Origin: Isoetes taiwanensis
Lineage: Eukaryota; Streptophyta; Lycopodiopsida; Isoetales; Isoetaceae
DNA length: 64,000 nucleotides
Reading direction: 5' to 3'
Assembly (NCBI GenBank): GCA_021234155.1
Contig: JAJEKV010000139.1
Location: forward strand, 578,809 to 642,808
The notes beneath the pieces are model-generated. The model did no database searches. It was given only the letters and a program-made list of their open reading frames with translations, and was not told the DNA's origin. Each line of letters opens with the position of its first letter. The first letter of the stretch is position 1. Below are positions 11,225 through 21,755 of the stretch, one piece after another. The translations under genes and the position numbers were made by a program.

Positions 11225-12571
11225 TTGGTAGATGGATTCAGATGGTTGTCTTCCTATTTAAGTAGTTAAGTTACATTAACGTGCACACGTTGTTAGTGGC
11301 AGGTTATGGCTGTGCAATGTTACCGACACCGATACGTGTGGCTTAGATTCAGAAAATAATAATATTTTTTTTCATGCAAACAGTACTATGTACTAGGTAA
11401 TGCATGCTTCAATGAGATTCCAGAATATAATTTTTGGTTACGCACCACAAACGATCAATTGAGCGGCTGCATTGCGCAGTGTACCGCCAAGTTTGGCATG
11501 AAACTCCCATCAATTGCGCAGCAAAAAATTATTGCCTAATCTCGATCAAGCCGCATTACCACACATAATACACGTTTGGTGAAATTACGTCCATTAAGAA
11601 TTTTACACGTGGCATCTGGATGTTTCAACTATGGCGAGGGAGGTTCTGTCGGCCACGGCTCTGTTCCAGAAAGAATACACAAAAGCAACTAAGCTACAGA
11701 TTTGGGCAAATCTATTAAGAAAATACATGAGCTCAAGTATGGTATAAAATCCTTAGAAAATTTTAGGGTTTGAGCAGAGCACTCAGGTTAGTTGTGGAAA
11801 GCTTTCTAGCTATGGATTCTTCGCCATAGGAGTGTTCTCTGCATTCATCTAGGCAGGCTATCTACAGAAAACATACAGAGTTGGAGATATGGGCAAGCAT
11901 TTACCGAAAAATATAGAGTCAAAGCTATGGATTATTCTAACCAGACAGAAAAAGTCAAGAGATGAAGCTATAATTCTCACACTAACCCCAAATTAGGCTC
12001 TATATGTAGTTTTATGCTGTATTTTTTACCAAAAAACAATACCTGAAGACCACCCATATAAATGTTCCGAAAATGCTAGAAACAACATGTAGTTTTTGGA
12101 TAAAAAAGTCTATGCATAGAAAATTGACAGCCTTTTGAAAAAAATCAATGCGTTGTTTTTAGCTGTTGTTTTTTTTATTTTTACTAAAAAACCAACATGT
12201 GGTTTTACAGAATATCCACATATAGTTTTTGAAAATAGGAGTTGTTTTTAAGTGTTGTTTTTCAAAAAAATCAACATGTGATTTAACAAAATATCCACGT
12301 GGATAGTAGTTGTTTTCAAGTGTTGTTTTTGGGTTGCCCCTAAGGGGGCAAACCCTTGTTTATGTGGTTTGTGGCATATCCTAGGTATATACTGGAATAT
12401 ACTTAGGATATGCTGGTGACTGCTAAAAACCCGTTGTTGGCTGTAAACTGGCGGTTTTGTGTGTTCAAGATGGCGAACGTTCTAACCGGGTAACTGGCTG
12501 GACCCTAGAAATGCCATGGCCGAGCAGAAGAGTAGTGCCATGCATTACGGTGGCCAGGCGGAAGGATTGCA
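11225..12571. other. Gene-free stretch with a dispersed AT-rich repeat and palindromes (about 12190-12412)
   Basis: From about 12190 to 12330 the phrase CAACATGTGGTTTTACA and its variants recur two to three times, alternating with GTTGTTTTTAAGTGTTG. Related sequence occurs near 15965-16020. The segment ends with a G/C palindrome (GGGTTGCCCCTAAGGGGGCA, 12333-12352) and a second palindrome, CATATCCTAGGTATATA facing TATACTTAGGATATG, at about 12374-12411. This looks like the end of a small non-autonomous element; its start is not defined. Confidence 0.5.
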
Positions 12572-13247
12572 TCCGCTCTAAATTGTTTAAGATTTTCTTA
12601 TTCTGGTAGGGTTAAATTTTATGTGATTTCTTCTAGCACCTTGAAGCCTTGTGAGATGGTGATTGTGTTTTAGGGAAAAGAAGCTTCATTTTTCCAGAGG
12701 AAAAAAAGATGCTAAGAAGTTGGATACGGTCCCAGGTGAAGAAAATGCGGCCCAATGCTCCAAAAGGACCCTCGTGTTGCAGCAACAGAAAGGGCAGTTC
12801 GGCAGACAATTATGGATGAATGACTGCATAGCTCGGAGGATACTTCTGTGGTAAATGATGTGTGTTTAACTATGACGACCTCGAGGAAGAGCACGAAGAT
12901 ATAACAACCAGGTATGCTTAGGTTCTAAATTATTTAAGTTTTTCTTATTCTGGTAGGGTTAAATTCTACGTGATTTCTTCTAGCATCTCGAAGCCTTGTG
13001 ACACGGTGATTGTGTTTTAGGGAAAAGAAGCTTCGTTTTCCCAAAGGAAGAAAGGGTGTTAAGAAGTTGGATACGGTCCCAGGTGAAGAACAATGTGGCC
13101 CAATGCTCCAAAGGGGCCCTCGTGTTGCTGCAACAGAAAGGGCAATTCGGCGGACAATTATGGATGAACAACTGCGTAGCTTGGAGGATACTTCTGTGTT
13201 AAATGATGTGGTGGCAGCTGAAGAAGAATACGAGGTAATATAGTCAG
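12572..13247 (+). CDS. Tandemly duplicated exon with flanking intron (347-bp period), unrecognised protein
   Basis: The segment about 12572-12900 is repeated at 12919-13247 with an offset of 347 bases throughout, including the intronic run-in, the acceptor TGTGTTTTAG and the exon. The second copy has an open exon from about 13021 to a donor GAG|GTAATA near 13236. It encodes a basic-to-acidic segment with KKLDTVPGEE, RGPRVAATERAIRRTIMDE, QLRSLEDTSVLNDV and an acidic end AAEEEYE. The first copy is more diverged and interrupted near its end. The unit looks like an exon of a real gene duplicated in place. No family is recognised. A later ORF (13455-13625) and UNC-50 exons follow on the same strand, but no link was shown. 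Confidence 0.5.
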
Positions 13248-13454
13248 TCAATTTGATTATTTAGATCGTTGTATTATCTCAGAGAGATATCGACAAAATG
13301 CGTTATGTTTTGCATATGAAACAGGTTCTGTTTTGCATAATATGATTTCTGTTGCTGGGTTTTTTATTATGATAACATTTCCTCGAGGGATCGTGCTGAG
13401 TTGTATATGCCATAGTTGAAGCTCTTAACCCTGTAAAACAGCCGCAACTTGAAC

Positions 13455-13625
13455 ATGGCTCCAACATCTCTGCCCTTGAATAGGCTTCCACTGCAGTACT
13501 TAGTGCAGAAGGCAAGGCCTCTGTTTAGCCAAATTGCAAAACAATATGAGGATTCAGAGATAACCGTTTTGCACAGAGCAGAAAATGGCGGTAAACGCTG
13601 CATGGGGAGCTCTGCAAATTTTTAG
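13455..13625 (+). CDS. Small unrecognised 56-aa open frame
   Basis: ATG-initiated frame starting MAPTSLPLNRLPLQYLVQ and containing KARPLFSQIAKQYEDSEI. The composition is protein-like, with an N-terminal Pro/Leu-rich amphipathic stretch. It lies between the duplicated exon and the UNC-50 exons. It could be a first coding exon, but no donor was clearly identified. Hypothetical. Confidence 0.25.
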   Translation: MAPTSLPLNRLPLQYLVQKARPLFSQIAKQYEDSEITVLHRAENGGKRCMGSSANF

Positions 13626-14140
13626 CCCAGATCGAAATATGAAGGGTTTTGAAGCAAAGCGAATATAATTTTGCAAGCAAACAGAGTATGCAAAAATATA
13701 TGGGAATTTCTCAAGCAAATTTTAATTCTTGGTAATGACCTTTCTGTGTTCGCATTGATACGCCTACTATACACGAGAGGATTTATGTTGCAGACAGGGC
13801 CTCAATGCAAACGAGGTATATAATCATATCCTCAAGTTCTGAACATGGTTTTCAAATGTTTGCAGAAATCATTCGATGTGAAATGGTTCATGGAGAAGTT
13901 CTTAGGTGGAACATGCTCAATATTTAATTGAAAAGCTTCTCTCCAGAGCTGCAACGATTTGGCAATTCCTGAAATTTGACAAGCGAAGGTAATACTTTAA
14001 TCAATTCTTCATTTCACTGCTCTATCTGTGCATACACCTATTACCAGGCAATAGCAAGCTCAGTCTTATTCACTTCTACCAATAAACCCTTTTTTTGCAG
14101 ATGTTCTTTAAGCAGCCATCTGACGCACCGCATTTTGCAG

Positions 14141-14539
14141 TGTTGCAGTATTTTCTGTCCCCATTCTTGCTTGCCCATGGCTTTTTGCCAACACTTTTGT
14201 CAAACTTGTTGTTTTTTATGGCAGTGTCTTATTATCATTATCTCAATTTCCTTGGTTATGATGGTGAGTTTTTATCATTTTTTGGCTATATGTCAAAGGG
14301 ACTAGTTTTATAATTGAATTGTGTAATTTTGGGCTTTTATAGTATTTCCATTCCTTGAGAGAACGACGTTTTTCCTTTATCCAGCTGCTTTATCTTCTAT
14401 TCTCTTCCCAATCTGTAAGTTGGACAAGCAGATTATTTTACCAAGACTTGTTGTACTAATATTGTAATTCCATGACAATGCAGCATTATTAGCTGGATTC
14501 AACCCTACAAGATTTGTTATGGGCGCTTACTTTGGCTGA
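14141..14539 (+). CDS. UNC-50 family Golgi membrane protein, last three exons
   Basis: UNC-50 proteins are small multi-pass membrane proteins of the Golgi/ER involved in receptor and membrane-protein trafficking, found in nearly all eukaryotes. Three exons join in phase: 14141-14263 (LQYFLSPFLLAHGF, SYYHYLNFLGYD), 14343-14414 (VFPFLERTTFFLYPA) and 14484-14539 (LLAGFNPTRFVMGAYFG, stop). All donors and acceptors are GT-AG. These match the conserved C-terminal third of plant UNC-50, including LSNLL, YYHYLNFLGYD, PFLERTTFFLYP and GFNP. The first half (N-terminal region and the FDVHCNSFFP block) is not found in the several kilobases upstream. Either a very long intron separates it from this window position or this is a 3' fragment. 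Nothing within the three exons is broken. Confidence 0.85.
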
Positions 14540-15315
14540 TGGACTTGAACTGGAGCATGTCTGAAGCTAGTAATATTCCACCTTTGCTGTTTTTTCTCCT
14601 TTCCATTTATTTCGAGACTCACGTTGTGATATCAAGAATGCTTCAAATTAGCCAAGTTTAGAAGTAAGATGTTGCCTTATGACATAATTCTGGTATTTGG
14701 TTATTGTCTTCAAAAGTTAAATTGCAAGCAATGGAAGTGTTATGATGGGAGTCTATTATTACATATGTTGGAAATAGAAGAGTTTGTCTCATTGGTTTGC
14801 TATTTACAGGTTATTCGTGAGTTAATTTTGGCGCTTATTTCATTCTTCATAAACATGACAAAATTTTATGAAGAATGTATAGGCCAGTCATCATGTTTGT
14901 ATATTTGGAGCTGATCAAGACTGTTGTCTATCAAGACTGTTGTTTATAACAAGGTCAATAATGTCAACAGAAACAATAGATTTTTCCCAATTTTTAGGTT
15001 AAAATATTTCAATCAAGGATTGTCCTATTGTCGACTTGTAGACTATTTTTTGATTGCTTATAATGGTTGACAATCTAACAGTTTGACTAAGGTATCATGT
15101 GAAATATTTACGAGCAACCAATTGATCATAAACGTAGTTGCAATAGCCTTTAATATATTTCTCCAAGCCAAGATGAATCTGGCCTTGACCATTCAGGTAA
15201 TGCTATGTAGGATAGAGGCATTGAATCTTTTTGCATTTGTTATGCTTACTTAAATATTGGTGTATATGAGATGCAATGAAGCATATCACATAATGAACAC
15301 AGTGTATACACAGTA
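14540..15315. other. Gene-free stretch after UNC-50
   Basis: AT-rich downstream sequence; nothing beyond short chance frames is visible. Confidence 0.6.
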
Positions 15316-15465
15316 GATATGTTACATATGAAAGGGAAAGACCACAACATGAAATAACTCTCAAAACCATATAATCTTATAACGAGCTTGGATATGTTAC
15401 ATATGAAAGGGAAAGACCACAACATGAAATAACTCTCAAAACCATATAATCTTATAACGAGCTTG
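15316..15465. repeat. Perfect 75-bp tandem duplication
   Basis: The 75 bases from GATATGTTACATATGAAAGG to ACGAGCTTG at 15316-15390 are repeated directly at 15391-15465 without a difference that I can see. The absence of divergence means the duplication is recent (or an assembly artefact). Confidence 0.95.
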
Positions 15466-17590
15466 GAAACACTGCCCATATGATCCCGAATTTGTTGGCA
15501 AGATGAGCAGTTTGTCTTAAGTGAAGGGTTACCATTCAATCCTCACTAAAAATTGATTTTAGGTCTAGTTTGTGAATGGAAAATCCTGTCTTAGTGAAGG
15601 GTATCAATTCTAAACATTTCTTTGATTGTAAGCACCAATGTGGCAATCCTCATTATCGTCTACTGTAGATTCATATTATCTTGTGGAACATATTATGTCG
15701 TGAAAGCATTGGTTTTTTTTTTTTTCCTGTCTCTGTTGCGTGAAAATGCTAGCACCATTGGCCTTTGTAATTCCATGGGTTAGTGTGATCGCCAGGGCCA
15801 AGGGCGTGTCCCAGACAAACCAGATGTTTTTCAGATGCATTCAAGTTCGATCTTAAAGAACAATCAAATAAAAAACATGAAAACAAATGCTGAAACTGAA
15901 ACCATAAAAACACACTTTCGCGTCACCAGAGGGCAACCCCTCGTGCGCAGCACCTTGTTACTATATAATAATACGTGGTTTTAGCAAAATATCCACATGT
16001 AGATAGGTGTTGTTTTTAAGTAATTACAGGTAAAAAACTTGTGTGGTTTTCTTATAAGAATTTGGTTTCTATATGTTATTTTTAAGCAACCTAGCATTGT
16101 TTCCTTCAAAAACATACATGCTTTTAAGGAATCTAATGTTGTTACTTTAAATTTCTTATGTAGTTTCTTTAAAAAAGATACATGCTTTTTTTAAATTACT
16201 AATGTTGTTTCCTTCAAGCAACCAGACCTATTCCCTTTATTATGTTTGGGGATTATATTTGTTGCTATTTAGCTCTTATTCAATAGTCAATACATTCATT
16301 TTTTTATTTGTTAAACAACTTCGTAAGTTTGGGGATTCCCTTTATATTTTGAATGTTTCGAATCCTTGATTGTAAACAAAGGTATATTTTGAATTATTGA
16401 TAGTAAAACAAAGGCATTGAGAAAGATAATATGACCATCCTTGTTATTATTGAATGAAAGAAACAGTAACAAGAAACATATTTTGAATTCAAGAAGCATA
16501 TTTTGAATTCTTGATATTGCCTAGCCGCCCTTTTCTGCATCTTTGCAAGCTAAACACAACCACATTCGTTTTTGTAGCTGATATCCACGAAATTGACAGT
16601 AAAACAAGTCTCTGTTAATATAGTATAGTATAGCAAAGAAAAGATTAATAAAAAACATAGCAGAGTTACCTCTATCAGTACTTTTGCTGCTTTCCACGAG
16701 ATATGGTTACAAAACGACAGAAGAAGAATGGTGGAATATGCAAGAAACAGGCGTGGCCATAGCCGCTGCCAGAGCCACTTCAATCCCACTGCAGTGCTTC
16801 GACACAACGAAGTCCCTGTTTTAAATAAGTAGAAAGATGTTATGAGCGATCTAAAGGAAAAAAATAAAAAGGAAAAATAAAGGAACAAACTGAGGAATAG
16901 CCCCACCGGATCTAAAGGCACAGACCTTAAGGCTGCAATAGATCCAGCAACAAGGCTCACAACCGGTTTCTAGCTCTGCCGACCTGCATATTTTACAAAG
17001 CATTTCATTTCAATCCAAAGCAAAAACTCTGTAACTAACTTCAAATCTAGCCCACCTCCGGCTGTGATCCAACCTTCTGACTTGTATCCCAAATGCTTGC
17101 TATTAAACTCTCTGCACGTCGCCAACGTACAGCACAGTGTATGCATAATGGGGTTTGTCGATCTTTGTGGCCATAGCTCTGCACCAAGACTGCTCTGCTT
17201 CGCCGTACCTGCTCTGCTCTGCTGCTTCGCGTTGAGCTTCAGGCCGGAAACGACAATACCTGCAAGCAAGTGGTCGATGAAGCAGATCGATGAGGTCGAT
17301 GAAGCAGACGGTGCACAATCGCCATAGCTGGAGCTTTCCGGAATAGGCAGTCAAGGCGGTAGGCGGTGGAGGCGGCAAGGGAACAGGCCCGTTAATTTGA
17401 ACAACCAATAAAATGATAGGACTTGGATCACAATCCAAGCCGTCCGTTTTAGCATTAATCTCGACCGTTGACACATGGGATTCGGATTTTATAAGTGACT
17501 ATTTAAACACAGGTTGTAACTTGTAAATAATTGGGATAAATGATAAGGCTGCACAATGACATACACATAAATTTTATTTCTTGCAAGTTC
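15466..17590. other. Gene-free or weakly coding stretch
   Basis: Includes a relative of the AT-rich dispersed repeat (15965-16140, TACGTGGTTTTAGCAAAATA). On the minus strand, 17323-17258 starts with an ATG (MAIVHRLLHRPHRSASSTTC), looks like an organelle-targeting peptide and closes at a donor CAG|GTATTG. A later piece near 16800-16670 is also splice-bounded, but the two do not join in phase, so I do not call a gene. Confidence 0.35.
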
Positions 17591-17880
17591 TATATAAGCA
17601 TTTGGAATTTTTTTGAGTTAGCATTGCATTGCATTGGGCCTTGGGCAAAAAGAATTTGCATTAGACTTGAGACGTAAACCATGTTTAAGTGTCTTGTCTG
17701 TACATATCAAATTTGTCCTTCTAGAAGGCCAAAAAATCTGCTTGGAATTGTTTTGAGTTAGTATTGCATTACATTAGGTCTTGGGTCAAAAACAATTTTT
17801 ACATTAGACTTGACACATAGACCATGGATCATTGTTTAAGTGTCTTGTCTGTACATATCAAATTTGTCCTCCTGGATGGC
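17591..17880. repeat. Diverged tandem duplication of about 140 bp
   Basis: Segments at about 17600-17730 and 17740-17875 align along their length: both contain TTGAGTTAG, ATTGCATT, ACATTAGACTTGA or its variant, and GTGTCTTGTCTGTACATATC followed by AAATTTGTCCT. Several substitutions and a small insertion separate them, so the duplication is older than the one at 15316. Confidence 0.8.
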
Positions 17881-18312
17881 CAAAGACTCCAACTGAATCA
17901 TTTGAAGTCGCTGTGAACTAACAGATGAAAAGGTACCATGTACAAAAATTTAAGGGATTTATCAATTAAGATGTAGCTTGTACATATCTTGCTTTATATG
18001 CAAAAATTTTAGCTCCATTGGCCAATTTATCTTTCGCAAGGCCTTTGATAATTCACTCTCTCTTTGACTTCTGGAATAATTTGCTCGGGCATCAAAATGA
18101 GAAATGGGACTTATTTCCTGGCTACCTCCTGATCAATCCACACCATTGTTGCAAGAACGGGCATTGTTTCGAGATGCAGTATTGGAATATCCATGTGCTC
18201 GGTTATGTTCCCAACCCTCCAATTTCTTATCATATTTCTGTGAAGCAGCGATACCTTCAAGATTACTTCTTCATGTGCAATGTCAGCAGGACCCAGGCAC
18301 CCATACACTTAC

Positions 18313-18450
18313 CATCTGCAGATAATACATATAATGGCTTTGGCGTATGATAGTGTCTAGAAGCAGCTGGCCACATGACTCCTTGAGCATCTGTAACTCT
18401 TTCTGACTTATTGTTCACAGTGTTGTCATCTAATACCCATAAATGGTCAC
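18313..18450 (-). CDS. Splice-bounded exon of an unrecognised gene
   Basis: On the minus strand a 138-base open segment is framed by an acceptor (GATACGCAG) and a donor (GATG|GTAAG). It encodes GDHLWVLDDNTVNNKSE followed by MWPAASRHYHTPKPLYVLSA. The residues are protein-like and the borders are good, so this is probably a true exon, of a live gene or of a gene fragment. Neighbouring pieces (near 18560-18660, KRSGSVETQRQIVKSRDNC) may belong to it, but phases could not be linked. Family not recognised. Confidence 0.4.
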
Positions 18451-19739
18451 CTGCGTATCACAATAAGGTAGACAATTGTTGCACATGATACAACTCCATC
18501 AGCATGTCACTCCAATCACTATAACTTTCTATATCGTTAATTTTATAAAACAGATCCTTAGAACATGCATGCGCCTCGGTTTGGGTACTTCTTCAGCTCT
18601 TACTTCCATACAATTATCTCTCGATTTTACAATTTGTCTCTGAGTTTCTACACTCCCACTTCGTTTTGTAACACCATCTTTTTATATGGCCTAAATCCAC
18701 GACCAACCTCATTGGACTGATCTGTCTGGTCTCAGCTACATGGTTTTGGCTACATGGCAACTTCGAGATTATATTAGTGAATAGCAAATTCAAATGAATA
18801 AAAAATGATCTTCCCATAGAAGAAGCTCTAACAGCCAACAAGTCAAAAGATAGATTGTAAAAGTCATTTTAGAAAAGTTTGATGTTGCGGAATAGAAGAT
18901 AATTCTAGAACATTTTAAAGATTATCAACTGCATTAGAACAGAATTCCAATGAATGGCAAGAACTGCCAAGCAAAGATTGTACCAAGCATAAGGGCACAT
19001 GATCAGATACAATATGTAGAAAATTGAAGTCTCATATCTGGCAGGATGGTGAGCACAGAATGGATGCTCACATACTGGATCTTGGATCTGCCTGCATGGC
19101 AAGTTAGATATGTTAGTCTTCATGTATTTTGCACACAATAATTTGAGAATAAGAAAGAAATAAAACCATTGGAAGTTGCTTATATTAGATGGGCAAGGAA
19201 AACAGAAAATCTCCCCCTCTTTCAATTAAAATGTTATACAAAATGGTCTCTCCATGAAAAACAAAATTTAGAAGCTCTATCAACAAATCAAAAAATAGAT
19301 TGTACATGTCATGTTAGAAAGATTCGAGGTTGCAGAATAGAAGATACAAAGTAGTTTACCCGAAAGCCACAATGCGGAGCAAAAATAATGGCCACGTATT
19401 TTGATTTGCAAATCACTAAAAGTCATAGGAAAGCATAACATTATGCTATTCTAATTTTGCAAACTTGCAAGCCTGAATGTGAGGCAGAGAACAAATATAA
19501 GATGCAGAATATCACAAGGGCCGTTAAGCTATTAAGTCAAGGTGATATAAAGCTTTAACATTTTACCTAGAGCAACACCCTGTAATAATCCAAATGACAG
19601 ATAGCTCAGAACACCTAGAGCATGGGTGGAAGTTCCCGACGTGGAGAGAGATATCACAAAAATTACAGGAGGGGGACCTTGTCAATGTGCCAAGGTGACA
19701 TTGGCAAATTTTGGGTGACATGTTACCTAGGCTCCAACA

Positions 19740-20040
19740 TGCCAAGATGGCTCAAACATACCACCTAGGCCCCAGCATGCCAAGGTGGCTCAACCATGCC
19801 ACGTGGGCTCCAACATGCCAATAAGGCTCAAACATGCCACCTAGGCTCCAACATGCCACCTAGGCTCTAACATGCCTAGGTGGCTCAACCATGCCAAATA
19901 GGCTCCAACATGCCAAGGTGGCTCAAATACGCCACCTAGGCTCCAACATGACAAAGTGGCTCAAACATGTCACCTAGGCTCCAGCATGCCAAGGTGGCTC
20001 AAGCATGCCACCTAGGCTCAAGCATGCCATCTAGGCACTC
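19740..20040 (-). repeat. 19-bp minisatellite array, left (inverted) block
   Basis: Roughly 15 or more units in the orientation CCTAGGCTCCAACATGCCA and GTGGCTCAAACATGCCACC. It is the reverse complement of the right-hand array at 21755-23795. Confidence 0.9.
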
Positions 20041-20210
20041 CAAATGGTGACATTGCATGCCAAGTAAGCAAGGCCAAGTTTTGACCAGGCCAAAAATGAA
20101 AAGATGTCCATCTTTGGTCTTTTCATTGGGTGATGTTGGCAAATTTTGGGTGACATGGCTAGATGGTGGTGACATGGACATGATGACTAGGACTTTATGC
20201 AAGAAATATG

Positions 20211-21180
20211 ATAACCTTTGGAATTTTTGGTAGAGGAGTTTAGCAATGGATAGAATAGAGGGATCATGCGCTGACACCCTTCCCCAAATCGAACCAGGCC
20301 AGGAATTTGCGTGGCTTCCTCACCAGAGGGAAGAGGCCAGACCCCAATGGACGAAGCTCAGAAAGGTTGCCGAGGTAACCTTTCCTGCCAGCGCTCCTTC
20401 GGGCGGGCAAATGCCAATGCCCCCCTTCCTGGAGCTTGATTTCTCTATCCGACCGTTGAATCCACCATTCAAGTAACCTGCTTCGAGCAGGTTCAAAAAA
20501 AATCCAAGATCCGTCCGGGGGAACTTATCAAGCCGTGAAGCGTCTTGCACTCGACCATGTAGAAACCCAAGTGTTTTGTCGTTCGAGCAGTACAAAGGCT
20601 CCGGAATGGAGATTCGACTTCGCCATGTCGTCCGGAATGGTGACATTACCCTAGGGACCAAGTTATACGGTCATTTTTGGCAATGAAAGAAACACGAACC
20701 CTCTACATGACAATATTCTGCAGCCATCTCTTACGCCAATTGACTAGGAATGTATTGAACATGAGCTACTTTGGCGCTTCTTGGAGAAAGGGTGGTCTTC
20801 TGCCCACGAAACTTGGTCGCGAGGGTAATCTCAACGTTTTGAGTCCATTGGCAGAGTCAGTTTACAATTTCGGAGTGGGAGAGTTGCCTGTCCGTGGCCT
20901 AGGGCCTTTGGGAGAGGACCTTTGAGGTGAACTGCTTCTGGAATGTTTTAAGGGTCCGTCTTCTGGCGTCAACACCGTCCCTCTACGTGATGACTTTGTG
21001 CAAGATCCTGGTCGAATCTGATTAGGATATGGCCTCCGAAACGTAAACCCTGGTGTTGTTAGGTTATTGAAGGGTTTACGTTTTGGAGGCCGAGTTTTAG
21101 TCGGTTGTACTTGGCACATGGCCGAGAAGCTGCAATTGAAAACGCGAAGCAATAGGAATTGACGGAATGGGGTTTTGATT
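20211..21180 (+). repeat. Foldback inner arm, left
   Basis: Inverse copy of 21263-21755. Matching landmarks are TTGGTAGAGGAGTTTAGCAA, CCAGGCCAGGAATTTGCG, CGGAGTGGGAGAGTTGCC and GGCCTCCGAAACGTAAACCC, each found in reverse complement in the right arm. About 490 bases at 20368-20857 are present only here, either an insertion or a deletion from the other arm. A short frame inside the extra segment (minus strand, 20320-20661) has no recognised domain. Confidence 0.85.
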
Positions 21181-21262
21181 TATCCTCCTCCCATAATGGC
21201 AAATAGAAGCCAAGAGCGCCTTTTGCAGTAGCAAAATTGTTTGGCATCATTCGGGATGGCCA

Positions 21263-21755
21263 GTAGATCCAAACCCCATTCCTTCAGTTCCTATTGCTTC
21301 ATGTTTTTAACTGCAGCTTCTTGACCATGTCCCAAGTGCAACCGACTAAATCGCGACCTCCATAACGTAAACCCTTCAATAACCTAGCAAACCACAGGGT
21401 TTACGTTTCGGAGGCCATATCCTAGTCAGATTTGACCAGGATCTTGCACAATGTGATCACGTAGAGGGAGGGTGTTGATGCCAGGAGACGGACCCTTAAA
21501 ACCTTCCGGAAGCAGTTCGCCCCAAAGGTCCTCTCCCGAAGACCCTTGGCCACGGATGGGCAACTCTCCCACTCCGGAACTATAAACTGACAACCTTTCT
21601 GATGTCCGTCTCCTGGGGTCTGGCCTCTCCCCTCTGGTGAGGAAGCCGCGCAAAGTCCTGGCCTGGTTCGACTTGGGGAAGGATGTCAGCGCTTTAAGTT
21701 CTTCAAGATCCCTCTATTCTATCCCTTGCCAAACTCCTCTACCAAAAGTTCCACT
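21263..21755 (-). repeat. Foldback inner arm, right
   Basis: Reverse complement of the left arm with about 85-90 percent identity by eye. It abuts the right minisatellite array directly through GGAGTGCCTAGGTGG, whereas the left arm has about 160 extra bases at that junction. Confidence 0.85.

Noticed and set aside
17103-17474. 123-codon minus-strand frame with Pro run
   Set aside because: Borders and composition fit a leader plus small targeting-peptide exon in another frame better, but phases with later pieces fail, so no gene is called.
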